NCBI RefSeq assembly: GCF_039769985.1
Contig: NZ_JBDNCH010000004.1
Coordinates: 1-64,000 of the forward strand
Length of the DNA: 64,000 nt
Origin: Ponticoccus litoralis
GTDB lineage: Bacteria; Pseudomonadota; Alphaproteobacteria; Rhodobacterales; Rhodobacteraceae
Reading direction: 5' to 3'
Both the position numbers and the translations under genes were made by a program. Below are positions 44,727 through 54,404 of the stretch, piece after piece. Numbering within the stretch: the stretch's first letter is position 1; each line of letters starts with the position of its first letter. The notes beneath the pieces were generated by a model. The model was not told where the DNA came from. It saw only the letters and a program-made list of their open reading frames with translations, and ran no database searches.

Positions 44727-44776
44727 GGGGTGTTGACAAGACGCGGGCCTGCCGTCTACCCAGAATTCAATTCGCA

Positions 44777-44790
44777 ATTACGCGAAATGA
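44777..44790. promoter_or_regulatory. Putative ArsR operator, copy 2
   Basis: ATTACGCGAAATGA, identical to copy 1 and in the same orientation, 36 bp upstream of the ACR3 start. Both copies also have ATTCG or GAATTC-containing flanks (AATTCGTC at copy 1, GACGAATTC at copy 2). Confidence 0.6.
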
Positions 44791-44826
44791 CGAATTCAAG
44801 ATGCTGCCCAGTTCCGGAGACCCACA

Positions 44827-45879
44827 ATGTCCGACACCTCCGCCGCGGCCCCGATGGGCCGCTTCGAAAGACTTCTGAGCCTCTGGGTCGCGCTTGCCAT
44901 GGCGGTCGGCATCGCCATCGGCAGCCTGGCCCCGGGTGCCGTCGCAGCCATTGCCGAGGTCGAGGTCGCCTCGATCAACCTTGTGGTCGCCGTGCTGATC
45001 TGGGCGATGGTCTACCCGATGATGGTCAGCGTCGATTTCGGCGCCGTGGCCGGCGTCGCGCGCCAGCCCGAGGGCCTGCTGGTCACGCTCGTGGTGAACT
45101 GGCTGATCAAGCCGTTTACCATGGCCCTGCTTGCGGTGCTCTTCTTCGAGCACCTCTTCGCCCCATGGATCGCGCCCGAGGACGCGATGCAATACATCGC
45201 GGGGCTGATCCTGCTTGGCGCGGCTCCCTGCACCGCAATGGTCTTCGTCTGGAGCCAGCTGACCCGGGGTGACGCCACCTATACGCTGGTGCAGGTCTCG
45301 GTGAACGATCTCATCATGGTGGTGGCCTTCGCGCCGATCGTGGCCTTGCTGCTTGGCGTGACCGAGATCGCCGTGCCACGGGATACGCTGGTTCTGGCCA
45401 CCGTGCTCTACGTCGTCCTGCCGCTGCTCGCAGGGCTGCTTACGCGCCGCGCACTGGGGTCAGAGGTGGCGATCTCGGCCTTCACTGCCCGCATCAAGCC
45501 GCTTTCGATGACCGGTCTCATCGCGACGGTTGCAATCCTCTTCGGTCTTCAGGGCGGGACAATCCTGTCGCGCCCCGGGGTGATCGCCCTGATCGCGGTG
45601 CCGATCGTGATCCAGAGCTACGGCATCTTTGCGCTGGCCTATGGCGCGGCCTGGTTTCTCAGGGTGCCGCATCGCATCGCCGCGCCCTGCGCGATGATTG
45701 GCACCTCGAACTTCTTCGAACTTGCCGTCGCGGTCGCCATCAGCCTGTTCGGATTGAACTCCGGGGCTGCGCTTGCCACGGTGGTGGGCGTGCTGGTCGA
45801 GGTGCCCGTCATGCTGTCCCTGGTCGCCTTCGCCAATCGGACCCGGTCACGCTTTCCCGAAGCCGAGCGCGGAGCCTGA
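44827..45879 (+). CDS. Arsenite efflux permease, ACR3 family
   Basis: 350 residues, intact, ten hydrophobic segments. ATG follows CCGGAGACCCACA. The family's essential Cys is in LLGAAPCTAMVFVWSQLTRG. VNDLIMVVAFAPIVALLLG and IGTSNFFELAVAVAISLFG (conserved Glu) complete the transport core. It exports As(OH)3 or antimonite by proton exchange. Paired divergently with arsR, so induction by arsenite is expected. No arsenate reductase arsC gene is recognised nearby, so the cluster deals with arsenite directly or relies on a reductase elsewhere. Confidence 0.9.
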   Translation: MSDTSAAAPMGRFERLLSLWVALAMAVGIAIGSLAPGAVAAIAEVEVASINLVVAVLIWAMVYPMMVSVDFGAVAGVARQPEGLLVTLVVNWLIKPFTMALLAVLFFEHLFAPWIAPEDAMQYIAGLILLGAAPCTAMVFVWSQLTRGDATYTLVQVSVNDLIMVVAFAPIVALLLGVTEIAVPRDTLVLATVLYVVLPLLAGLLTRRALGSEVAISAFTARIKPLSMTGLIATVAILFGLQGGTILSRPGVIALIAVPIVIQSYGIFALAYGAAWFLRVPHRIAAPCAMIGTSNFFELAVAVAISLFGLNSGAALATVVGVLVEVPVMLSLVAFANRTRSRFPEAERGA

Positions 45880-46315
45880 GCCTTGGTTGTCACCCAACAC
45901 GTTCCTGACGGCGGACCGCCGCGCCACGTGCCGCCCGAGTGTCTGCCGCGCCGAAGGGCATCCGCCCCTGCGCCCCTCCGAGACCCTGTTCGACCTGCCC
46001 GATCAGCGCCCGCCCGGGCCACAGGTCAAAGAGGGCGGGCGGATGGCTATGGATGAAACCGGAAACCGCAGGGGACCCTCCCCCGCGCCTCTCTGAAGCC
46101 AGCCTTGCGCCGATGATCCTGTCGCGCCGTTCCCGCGCGACAGGAACGTCCATGCCGCCCGGGCCGTACAGGGGCGCGATCCTCGCAGGGCGAAGCGGCC
46201 TCGACGCCCTGTTCCCGTTGCGCAATGATACGGCCAGCGCAGGGGGTGTCGGTGCCGGGCGACCATGTTCCGAAGAGCCAGCGGCACCCGCCTCAGCCAA
46301 AAGGAGATGAGCCGC
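45880..46315. other. Gap between ACR3 and the P1B ATPase
   Basis: 436 bp of GC-rich sequence. No reading frame with a ribosome site and recognisable family was found; long frames on the minus strand are extensions of the antisense shadow of the ATPase gene. It probably contains the ATPase promoter. Confidence 0.5.
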
Positions 46316-48223
46316 ATGGAAGCGACCCGGGCCGACCGCTTGAAGACCGTTGTCCTGTTCCTTGCCACGACCGGTCTTGTTGCTGGACTTGCGGCCCATG
46401 TTGCGGGCGAAACCGGCCTTGCGAGGGGACTCTGGATTGCCGGCGTTGTCCCGGCGCTCGCGGCGCTCTTGCTGGAGATCCTGCGCAGCCTGCGCTCCGG
46501 CGAAGTCGGTCTCGATATCGTTGCCGCGCTTTCCATGTCGGCGGCCCTTGTCTTCGGAGAGACCCTCGCCGCGGCGGTGGTCGCGGTGATGTATTCCGGC
46601 GGCACCTTCCTTGAGGCCTTCGCCGAGGGGCGGGCCCGGCGTGAAATGCACGACCTGCTGTCGCGCGTACCCCGGACCGCGACCCGGCACCGCAACGGCG
46701 GGCTGGAAGAGGTCGCGCTCGACGACATTGCGCAGGGCGACCGGCTTCTGATCCGGCAGGGCGACGTGGTGCCGGTGGATGGCACGGTGGCCTCCCAGAC
46801 GGCCTTCGTCGACGCTTCGGCGTTGACGGGCGAGTCCCTGCCGGTGCGCCTGACCCGGGGCGCCGAGGCCATGAGCGGCTCTACAAACGCAGGCGAGGCG
46901 TTTGATCTGACGGCGATGCGCGCGGCGAAAGACAGCACCTATGCCGGGATCGTCCGGCTGGTCGAAGCGGCGCAGGCCTCGAAGGCGCCGATGTCGCGGC
47001 TGGCCGACCGCTGGTCGCTGGGGTTTCTGGTGGTCACGGTCAGCATTGCCGTCGCCGCGTGGTGGTTCACCGGCGATCCGATCCGGGCCGTCGCCGTGCT
47101 TGTCGTCGCCACACCCTGTCCGCTGATCCTCGCCGTGCCTGTGGCGCTGGTCGCGGGTCTCTCGCGCGCGGCGCAATTCGGTGTGCTGATCAAGGGCGCG
47201 GGGCCGCTCGAGACGATGGCGCGCATCCGCACGCTGATCCTCGACAAGACCGGCACCTTGACGGACGGTCGTCCGCAGATCGTCTCGATCGACAGCCACG
47301 GGGGCATGGCAGAAGGTGACATTCTGCGCCTTGCCGCGGCGCTCGACCAGGCGTCCAAGCATCCCGTGGCGCAGGCCATCGTTGCCGCCGCGCAGGCCCG
47401 GGGCTTCACGCTGCCGGTTCCGTCGGAGGTGGCGGAGATCCCGGGCGAAGGCGTCGTCGGCCATGTCGAGGGCCGAACGGTCCTCGTCGGCGGAGATGGC
47501 TTCGTTGCATCGCGCGTCGTAGGGCGGCCCGGCGATCATTCCGTCATCGCCGCCGGTTCGGTCCTCGTCGCCGTCGCCGTCGACGGCCAATTGGCAGGGC
47601 ACCTGGTGATGTCCGACCCGCTGCGCGAGGGTGCGGGCGCCATGCTCGGGGGTCTGCGTCGCGAGGGGGTCGCGCGCATCCTGCTTGCCACCGGCGACCG
47701 TGCAGAGGTGGCCGAGCGCGTGACCGAGGGGCTTGGCCTCGACGGTCTGCGGGCCGGGCTGACGCCGGACCAGAAGGTTCTGCTGGTCCTCACCGAACGC
47801 AAGCACGGGCCGGTCATGATGGTGGGCGATGGCGTCAACGATGCGCCTGCCCCGGCGGCGGCCGATGTCGGTGTCGCCATGGGCGCACGGGGCGCGGCTG
47901 CCTCGGCCGAGGCGGCGGACGTGGTGCTTCTCGTGGATCGCATCGACCGGCTCGGGCCGGGGATCGAGATCGCGCGCGGCGCGCGGCGGATCGCGGTCGA
48001 AAGCGTCGTGGCAGGGATCGGCCTGTCGGTCATGGGCATGATCGCGGCTGCTTACGGGTATCTCACCCCGGTGCAGGGGGCGCTCTTGCAGGAGGTCATC
48101 GACGTCGCGGTGATCCTGAATGCGCTTCGGGCGCTGCGCATCGCGCCGCACCAGCCCGGCAGGCCGCAGCCAGAGGCTGTCTCTTCCGGGCAGGCCGATA
48201 TCGCGCAAGGCGCCACGCCATGA
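46316..48223 (+). CDS. Heavy-metal translocating P1B-type ATPase with TPCP membrane motif
   Basis: 635 residues, intact. ATG 46316 was chosen for AAGGAG nine bases upstream. Actuator motif SALTGESLPV, phosphorylation site LILDKTGTLTDG, nucleotide site KHPVAQAI, hinge MMVGDGVNDAPAPAAADVG. The ion-channel motif is VVATPCPLILAVPVALV: TPC in place of the CPC of Cu, Cd and Zn pumps. There is no N-terminal metal-binding domain and no C-terminal hemerythrin domain. TPC pumps have been linked to Ni/Fe-type export or remain unassigned. It lies beside the arsenic genes as part of a metal-resistance block; its metal cannot be called. Confidence 0.88.
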   Translation: MEATRADRLKTVVLFLATTGLVAGLAAHVAGETGLARGLWIAGVVPALAALLLEILRSLRSGEVGLDIVAALSMSAALVFGETLAAAVVAVMYSGGTFLEAFAEGRARREMHDLLSRVPRTATRHRNGGLEEVALDDIAQGDRLLIRQGDVVPVDGTVASQTAFVDASALTGESLPVRLTRGAEAMSGSTNAGEAFDLTAMRAAKDSTYAGIVRLVEAAQASKAPMSRLADRWSLGFLVVTVSIAVAAWWFTGDPIRAVAVLVVATPCPLILAVPVALVAGLSRAAQFGVLIKGAGPLETMARIRTLILDKTGTLTDGRPQIVSIDSHGGMAEGDILRLAAALDQASKHPVAQAIVAAAQARGFTLPVPSEVAEIPGEGVVGHVEGRTVLVGGDGFVASRVVGRPGDHSVIAAGSVLVAVAVDGQLAGHLVMSDPLREGAGAMLGGLRREGVARILLATGDRAEVAERVTEGLGLDGLRAGLTPDQKVLLVLTERKHGPVMMVGDGVNDAPAPAAADVGVAMGARGAAASAEAADVVLLVDRIDRLGPGIEIARGARRIAVESVVAGIGLSVMGMIAAAYGYLTPVQGALLQEVIDVAVILNALRALRIAPHQPGRPQPEAVSSGQADIAQGATP

Positions 48224-48517
48224 GCGCCTCTCGGTTTCCGAAACCCGCAGGGAGCATCGCATCGGCTGGCTGAGCGCGACCGGTGATCGGGCCCGCGACG
48301 GAGCGGTGCCGACCGCAAGCCTCGCGGACGGCGGCGTCGCGGCGGACGGGTCTGCCGCTTGCGGCGGGCCTTCAATGCGCCCAGGCCGCAAGACGTCGCC
48401 GCGCCCTGACAGGTCTATGGCGGGCTTCATCACGCGCGGCAGGGGCGTCGGGTGGAACGGCTTACCGGGGAGGGGCCGGAACGGCCCGCGTCCGATGGCG
48501 CATGGGGATGTCCGGCC

Positions 48518-49314
48518 TCAGATCCGGGCAAGGTCCAGGATCCTTTGTGTTGTCTGCACCCTGCCGCATGCAAAGCGCAGCCTGTCTGTCAGACGCGTTC
48601 GGCTCCAGTCGATTGTATCGGTGCCGCCCGGGCTCCGCAGGATCGGCAGGGCAGCCATGACGTCCCAGGTCGCGTCGCCGAGGGCGACATAGGCGTCGGT
48701 TTCTCCGCGGGCCACATCGACAATCGACATGCTGGACGAACCCGAACAGCGGATCGTGACCCCCATGTCGTCCCAGAGGCAGCGCAGGATGTCCAGGCGC
48801 GCCTCCGTCGCCATCTGCGGGTGAAAGCCCACGCCGATGCTGCCGCGTCCCGGTATCGGTGGGGTCAGCGCCGGCAGGGGGGCGCCGTTCAGGTGGGCGG
48901 GGACCGCTCCGCCACCCGAAAGGGTTGTCCGGCGAACCGGCGCATGAATCACGCCGAAGGCGGGCCGGTCGGCTTCGTAAAGCCCGATGGAAACGGCCCA
49001 GTCGGCGCCGCCCCTGACGAAGTTGAAAGTGCCGTCGATCGGATCCAGAACCCAGGTGCGCCCGGACGTGCCAGCGACTGACGTGCCTTCCTCGCCGTAG
49101 ATCGCATCGTCGGGGCAGAGCTGCTGCAGGCGCCGCCGCAGCAGGGCCTCGACCTCGCGGTCGGCACGGGTGACCAGATCCAGGTGGCCCTTCTCCTCGA
49201 CCGAAGCCCGGTTGGCGATGCTGAAATGGGTGAGGGCCAGGTTGCCGGCCTCTTGGGCAAGCGCCTCGAGAGGGGCGACAAGGCTGGCCAGCGATTGAGG
49301 GGCGCGCGGCGCAT
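48518..49314 (-). CDS. Inositol monophosphatase family enzyme (copy 1), frame change at the start
   Basis: About 265 residues. ATG 49314 (GGAAAG upstream) gives only MRRAP before the main frame takes over one base out of phase at QSLASLVAPLEALAQEAGNL. Main-frame motifs are IYGEEGTS, the metal/phosphate motif WVLDPIDGTFNFV, FGVIHAPVRRTTL and the second metal Asp region VALGDATWDVMAALP. It hydrolyses a phosphomonoester such as inositol phosphate, 3'-phosphoadenosine phosphate or histidinol phosphate. It follows the sugar-type ABC ATPase gene by 51 bp and is the last gene of that operon. It could dephosphorylate a product of the imported phosphodiester. Confidence 0.78.
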
Positions 49315-49364
49315 GGGGATCTTTCCGTGGCTTGGGATGCGCCAGGGGGCGCAGCCTGGGGAGG

Positions 49365-50441
49365 TCAGTGGATCAGGTCGCCCCGGGCGTCGAAGCAAAG
49401 GACTTTCTGCGCCGGGAAGGACAACCACTGCACGCCGCCGTCCCGGGCCTGCGCGGCTTCGTCCATCAGGTAGGTGACCTTGCCAAGCGAACTGGAAAGG
49501 AAGCCGAAGCTGCGATCGCCCAGGTTCTCGCGGATCACGAGGCGGCTGTCGTGCAGCGGCACGGCGGCCTCGCCTGGCGTGGAGGTCAGCGCGCAGTACT
49601 CGGGGCGGATGCCGATTTGCGCCGGTGGGCGGGACAGGGCGCGGGGCAGGGTGATGCGGCTGCCGCCCAGGGTAAGGATGGACGTTCCGGCATCGCCCGC
49701 CACGGCCTGCACGTCGAAGAAATTCATCTTCGGCGTGCCGATGAAGCCCGCGACAAAGGTGTTGGCGGGTGCATTGTACAGCGCGTCCGGGCCGCCGACC
49801 TGCTCGATCCGCCCCTTGCGAAGCACGACGATGCTGTCGGCAAGGGTCATCGCTTCGGTCTGGTCGTGGGTCACGTAGACGGCGGTGCGCTTCATTTCGC
49901 GCTGGAGCTCCGCGATCTCCAGCCGCAGCCTGACGCGCAGTTCCAGGTCAAGGTTCGACAGTGGCTCGTCGTAAAGCAGAACCTCGGGGCGGCGGATCAT
50001 CGCCCGGCCCATGGCGACACGCTGGCGCTGGCCGCCGGAGAGTTGCCGGGGATAGCGGTCCAGCAGATCGGTCAGTTCCAGGAAACGGGCGGTTTCGGCG
50101 ACGCGCTTCTCGATCTCGCGCCGGGGGGTGCGGGCCATGCGCAGGGGGTAGGCCATGTTGGCGCGCACCGTCTTGTGCGGATAGAGCGCGTAGCTTTGAA
50201 AGACCATGGCGCAGCCGCGCTCGGCCGGAGAGACGTCGTTGACCAGGCGGCCGCCGATGCGGATCTCGCCAGCCGAGGCGCTTTCGAGCCCGGCGATCAT
50301 GCGCAGCAGGGTGGACTTGCCGCAGCCCGAGGGGCCAAGCAGCACGGTGAAATGGCCCTCGGGGATCGTCAGGTCGAGGCCGGGAATGACGTCGGTCTGA
50401 TCGAAGGTCTTGCGGATCTGGGTCAGCTGGATCTCAGACAT
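49365..50441 (-). CDS. ABC transporter ATP-binding protein, MalK/UgpC type
   Basis: 358 residues, intact. ATG 50441 follows GGAGCCGCCC. Walker A LLGPSGCGKSTLLRMIAG, VFQSYALYPHKTVRANMAYP, signature LSGGQRQRVAMGRAM, Walker B VLLYDEPLSNLDLELR and switch His VYVTHDQTEAMTLAD. The C-terminal TOBE/regulatory domain carries QIGIRPEYCALTS. It drives import through the two permeases at 51.3-53.1 kb. The start lies inside the end of the phosphodiesterase gene (8-bp overlap), showing one transcript. Confidence 0.9.
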   Translation of the reverse strand: MSEIQLTQIRKTFDQTDVIPGLDLTIPEGHFTVLLGPSGCGKSTLLRMIAGLESASAGEIRIGGRLVNDVSPAERGCAMVFQSYALYPHKTVRANMAYPLRMARTPRREIEKRVAETARFLELTDLLDRYPRQLSGGQRQRVAMGRAMIRRPEVLLYDEPLSNLDLELRVRLRLEIAELQREMKRTAVYVTHDQTEAMTLADSIVVLRKGRIEQVGGPDALYNAPANTFVAGFIGTPKMNFFDVQAVAGDAGTSILTLGGSRITLPRALSRPPAQIGIRPEYCALTSTPGEAAVPLHDSRLVIRENLGDRSFGFLSSSLGKVTYLMDEAAQARDGGVQWLSFPAQKVLCFDARGDLIH

Positions 50442-51276
50442 GGGCGGCTCCGGTTGCAAGGTCCGCGCGGGCGACGGTCAGGCCGCAGTCGCGGACGAAA
50501 CCGGTGGCCCAGGCGACGTCGTCGCAGACGATCATGTCGACAAGGCCGCCCTGCAGGATCGTGGCAAGGCGGGCGTGGTAGTCATCGCCGTAGGCGCGGC
50601 GGCGGGCGAAGTGGTCGGGGCGGGGCAGGTAGTGGCTGACGGCAACACCGGCCTCGTGCAGGGCGCGAGCGATATCGGGCGCGAATTGCGGGTAATCGGT
50701 GTTCATCACGTCCATCGCCGCCGAGCGCGCGGCGCCTGCGGGGTCGGCGAGCCGGTGATAGTTGATGCCCATGCTGCGCAATTCCGGGGCAATTGCCTTC
50801 ATCTCGCGCAGGGTCACGTAGTCGAAGGAGCTGATCAGCACCGCGCCCGCCATGTCGGCGGCGCGGATCGAAGCGGCCACCTGTTCCAGGTAGGCCGTGT
50901 CGGCGAACCGGTCCTTCACCTCGACGATCATGCCAAGGCCAAGGGTGCGGCAATGGGCCAGGATATCCTCGAAAAGCGCGATCGGCTGCCCCTCGATCGG
51001 CAACCCGTGACGGCTGCGGGTCCGGGACCGGGCGACCTCGGCATAGGGCAGGTGAGAGATCAGCCCGGTCCCGGTAGAGGCGTCGTCGAGGATGTCGTCG
51101 TGAAACACGACGAGGCGCCTGTCCGCGGTCATGCGCAGGTCGATCTCGCACATCGAAGCGCCGTGCGCGGCGGCAAGGTCAAGGGCGGGGCGGGTGTTCT
51201 CGTGACCGTCCACGATATGGCCGCGATGACCGCAGACCAGGACGGCACCGTGGCGGGAGGGGAGAAGATCAAGCAT
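50434..51276 (-). CDS. Glycerophosphodiester phosphodiesterase, cytoplasmic
   Basis: 280 residues, intact. GDPD motifs: VCGHRGHIVDGHENTRPAL (catalytic His and metal ligands), MCEIDLRMTADRRLVVFHDD (Glu-x-Asp and second His), MIVEVKDRFADTAYLEQV. No signal peptide, hence cytoplasmic, like UgpQ. It cleaves glycerophosphodiesters to sn-glycerol 3-phosphate plus alcohol. Encoded inside a sugar-type ABC operon, so the transporter very likely imports intact glycerophosphodiesters. Confidence 0.88.
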   Translation of the reverse strand: MLDLLPSRHGAVLVCGHRGHIVDGHENTRPALDLAAAHGASMCEIDLRMTADRRLVVFHDDILDDASTGTGLISHLPYAEVARSRTRSRHGLPIEGQPIALFEDILAHCRTLGLGMIVEVKDRFADTAYLEQVAASIRAADMAGAVLISSFDYVTLREMKAIAPELRSMGINYHRLADPAGAARSAAMDVMNTDYPQFAPDIARALHEAGVAVSHYLPRPDHFARRRAYGDDYHARLATILQGGLVDMIVCDDVAWATGFVRDCGLTVARADLATGAAHV

Positions 51277-51318
51277 TGTCGTATCCTTGGGGGAGGGCGC
51301 GGGCCCGCTTCGGCGGTT

Positions 51319-52140
51319 CTATTTCAGGCCGCTTCGCGCGAGGCTTGCGATGAATTGCTTCTGCAGAAGGAGGAAGATCAGGATCATCGGCAGGGCCGCC
51401 ATGACACCCGCGGCCATGACCACGTTCCAGTCGGTGATGAACTCTCCGCGCAGCAGCGCGAGGCCGGGGCCGAGGGTGAACTTGTCTGCCGAACGGTTGA
51501 CGACGATGGGCCAGAGCAGCTCTTTCCACTCTGCCAGGACCGACAGGATGGCGAGAGAGATGATGCCGCTTCGGGCCACCGGCACCACGATCGTCGCCAG
51601 GATGCGCCAGTGTTCCGCGCCGTCCATGCGGGCGGCCTCGATCAGCTCTCGCGGGACGCCGCGGAAGAACTGGTAGAGCAGGAAGACGCCGAAGACGTCG
51701 AAGACATTGGGAATGACAAGCGCGGCCAGCGTGTCGGTCAGGCGCAGCGACGCGATGATCGAGAAGTTGGGTATGATGAAGATGTCGCCCGGCACCATCA
51801 GCAGCGCCAGCACCATGACGAGGATGGCGCGCGACCCGGGCACTTTGATCACCGCCAGGGCGTAGGCGGCCATCGAGCAGATGACCAGGGTGATCGCCGC
51901 CCGGGCCAGCGACACCAGGATCGTGTTCCAAAGCATGGTGCCGAAGGGGATCCGGGCCAGGACCTCGCGGGCGCCGTCCAGCGTGACGGGGGCGGGCAGC
52001 ACCGCGGGCGGCACCAGCAGGGTCTGCCCGGTGGTCATCAGCCCGGTTGCAACCATCCAGGCGAAGGGGATGAGAATGACAAGCGCGGCGATCAGGACCA
52101 GCGCGTAGGTCCACCATGTGACGCGGTATTGAAGGTCCAT
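51319..52140 (-). CDS. ABC transporter permease, MalG/UgpE type
   Basis: 273 residues, intact. About six membrane helices, beginning WWTYALVLIAALVILIPFAW. GTMLWNTILVSLARAAITLV opens the core. The EAA cytoplasmic loop is LIEAARMDGAEHWRILATIV, and AEWKELLWPIVV is family typical. The start ATG is next to the stop of the upstream permease (shared base at 52140). Forms the channel with the MalF-type permease. Confidence 0.9.
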   Translation of the reverse strand: MDLQYRVTWWTYALVLIAALVILIPFAWMVATGLMTTGQTLLVPPAVLPAPVTLDGAREVLARIPFGTMLWNTILVSLARAAITLVICSMAAYALAVIKVPGSRAILVMVLALLMVPGDIFIIPNFSIIASLRLTDTLAALVIPNVFDVFGVFLLYQFFRGVPRELIEAARMDGAEHWRILATIVVPVARSGIISLAILSVLAEWKELLWPIVVNRSADKFTLGPGLALLRGEFITDWNVVMAAGVMAALPMILIFLLLQKQFIASLARSGLK

Positions 52141-53102
52141 CAGCCGTCCTCCCCGTAGTGAACCAGGCGCCGTTGCAGGCGCAGCAGAACAAGAGACACG
52201 AGCAGGATCACCAGCAGGATGAACAGCGCGATGGCGGCGGCATAGCCGCGTTCACCCATGGCGACGAAGCCGGTGTAGAAATAGTAGTAGACCAAGGTGA
52301 ACCCGTGGTTCAGCGACATGGACTGATCGACCGGGGGCAGCAGCACGTAGACCACGTCGAACAGCTTCAGCGTGCCGATGGTGGTGGTGATCAGCACGAA
52401 GAACAGCGACGGGCTGAGCATCGGCAGGGTGATCCCGAAGAACCGTCTCAGGGCGCTGGCGCCGTCGAGGATCGCGGCTTCGTAGAGGTCGGGCGAGATG
52501 TCCTGCATCCCGGCATAGAGGATGATCGTGGGCACGCTGAAGGACAGGTAGACGACCAGCAGCGAGACCAGCGTGGTGACGCCCACAGAGCTGCCCAGCC
52601 AGCTGACGGGGTCGCCGCCCATGGCCTGGATCGCGGCGTTGACGATGCCGTATTGCGTCTGGAACATCCAGGAAAACACCAGGATCACCGCCGTCGGCAG
52701 GCAGACGGCGGGCAGGAAGACCACGGCGCGGAAAAGACCTTCGCCCTTGAAGCGGTGCTGCATCAGCCAGGCCAGACCCATCGACAGGATCATCACCCCC
52801 GGAACGGAGATGGCCGCGAACTTCAGCGTATTGCCCAGCGACATCCACAGCTGATCGTCGCCGGCCAGCTTTGCGTAATTGTCGAGCCCGGTGAATGTCT
52901 AGCGGCCAAAGGCCCCGGCCTGCCGGAAAGAGAGCCACAGGTTGTAGCCCAGGCCGTAGAACCGGAAGAGCGCGATGCCCACAAGGAAGGGCAGCAGCAG
53001 CAGGTAGCCTGTCAGCGCGTCCCGGCGGGCAAGGGAGCGCCATGCCATGGCACGGCGCCCGCTCTGCTCCACGCGGCGCGATTGGCCTGCGCGCGTCAGC
53101 AT
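52140..53102 (-). CDS. ABC transporter permease, MalF/UgpA type, with in-frame amber codon
   Basis: 320 codons. ATG 53102 overlaps the binding-protein stop (TAATG). N-terminus includes RRDALTGYLLLLPFLVGIAL and LGYNLWLSFRQAGAFGR, then TAG at 52899-52901, then TFTGLDNYAKLAGDDQLW and the rest in the same frame (MSLGNTLKFAAISVPGVM, EAA loop YEAAILDGASALRRFFGITL). Homologues usually have an aromatic residue where the TAG sits; TGG to TAG would explain it. If real, the transporter is inactive unless re-initiation from ATG 52844 or suppression occurs; a base-call error is equally possible. Confidence 0.82.
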
Positions 53103-54355
53103 TACTTCAGCGCCTCGTCGAGCACCTTGTCGATCTGTGCGGCGGCCTCTTCGGCCGAGATCTCTCCGGCGTAGAAGCCCGACATGATGGCGGTATTGAT
53201 GCGCGGCTGGCCCGCGATGACAGCCGGATAGGCGGTGGTGGTGCGCGGGTAGGGCTGCTGTGCGGCCAGCGCGTCCTCCAGGCCTGCCAGCGGCTTGTTC
53301 GCGGCCACGAAGGCCTGCAGCGCCCCGGGGTCGCTGTTGGCGGGCAGGCCCGCGCCGCCTTCGGCGTGCAGCACGGCGCCGTCGTCGGAGGTCAGGAACT
53401 TGATCAGCTCCCGGGCCGCGTCCTTGTGACGGGAATTGGCGTTCATCATGTAGGACAGCCCGTTGGTGTCGCTGGCCCATTTGCCGTCAACCGCCGGCAG
53501 GTGCAGCACATGGAAGGTGCCTTCGGGCACATCGGCCCGCGACAGCAGGCTGAGGTTCCAGGACGGCACCTCCGCCATGGCGATGGTGCCCGAGATCAGC
53601 GCGTTGACCGAGTTCAGGTCCGCGCTGTCGGCGACCTTGGTGATCAGGCCGCGATCTTGCAGGTCCTTCATCATCCCCAGCGCCCGGATGCCTTCGGGGC
53701 TGTCCATGGTGCCCTGCTGGCCATCGACGGCCTTGCCGCCCATGGACTGCATGAGGCTGACGATCCCGTTGTTCCAGTTGTAGTAGATGTAAAGCGGCAT
53801 CACCGCGCCCTCGGACCGGGCCTTGACCTGCTCGCCGATGCGCAGCATGTCGTCCCAGGTCCAGTCGGCCGAGGGAGGCTGGATGCCCAGGTCGCTGAAG
53901 ACGCGCGCGTTGTAGGCCACGGTCCAGGCGTCGAAGTCCTTCGGTATGCCGTACTGCGTGCCACCGAAATTGTAGAGCGCGGTGATCGTAGGGTTGTACC
54001 CGTCCGGGGACAGGCCATCGCGTTCGATATAGGCGTCAAGCGGTTCGATCACGCCACCGTCCACGTAGTAGGATGCGCGCGAGCTTTGCCACATCACATC
54101 GGGGCCTGCGCCCGCGCCGAGCGCCGCATCGAGACGCGAGTAGAACTGATCGCGCGGGGCCTGCTCGACGGTCACGTCGATGTCGGGATGGGTTTCTTCG
54201 AAGGCTTCGACAGCCTTCTGGACACCGTCCAGCTGTGCCGGATCCCAGATCATCAGGCTGAGGTCGGTCCCCGCCATGGCTGTGGAGGACATCAGGTTTG
54301 CGGGCACGACAATGGCCGCGCCCAGAAGGGCGTTCTTGAGGTTTGCCTTGAGCAT
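53102..54355 (-). CDS. ABC transporter extracellular substrate-binding protein, family 1
   Basis: 417 residues, intact, with a Sec signal peptide (MLKANLKNALLGAAIVVPAN...STAMAG). Family-1 sugar-type features: VEAFEETHPDIDVTVEQAP, GAGPDVMWQSSRASYYVDGG, YGIPKDFDAWTVAYNARVF, MMKDLQDRGLITKVADSADL, SYMMNANSRHKDAARELIKF. It captures the substrate in the periplasm for the MalF/MalG-type permeases. First structural gene after the DeoR regulator. With the phosphodiesterase in the operon, glycerophosphodiesters are the best guess (UgpB-like), though overall similarity is to general carbohydrate binders. Confidence 0.88.
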   Translation of the reverse strand: MLKANLKNALLGAAIVVPANLMSSTAMAGTDLSLMIWDPAQLDGVQKAVEAFEETHPDIDVTVEQAPRDQFYSRLDAALGAGAGPDVMWQSSRASYYVDGGVIEPLDAYIERDGLSPDGYNPTITALYNFGGTQYGIPKDFDAWTVAYNARVFSDLGIQPPSADWTWDDMLRIGEQVKARSEGAVMPLYIYYNWNNGIVSLMQSMGGKAVDGQQGTMDSPEGIRALGMMKDLQDRGLITKVADSADLNSVNALISGTIAMAEVPSWNLSLLSRADVPEGTFHVLHLPAVDGKWASDTNGLSYMMNANSRHKDAARELIKFLTSDDGAVLHAEGGAGLPANSDPGALQAFVAANKPLAGLEDALAAQQPYPRTTTAYPAVIAGQPRINTAIMSGFYAGEISAEEAAAQIDKVLDEALK

Positions 54356-54404
54356 TTTGGTTCTCCCGGAATTGCTCAGTGGTTCAAGGGGGTAGGGACG
54401 AGGC

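Noticed and set aside
45890..48433. 847-residue open frame on the minus strand
   Set aside because: Antisense shadow of the P1B ATPase gene. It is rich in Arg/His/Asp and shows no family motif, whereas the plus strand carries every ATPase signature.
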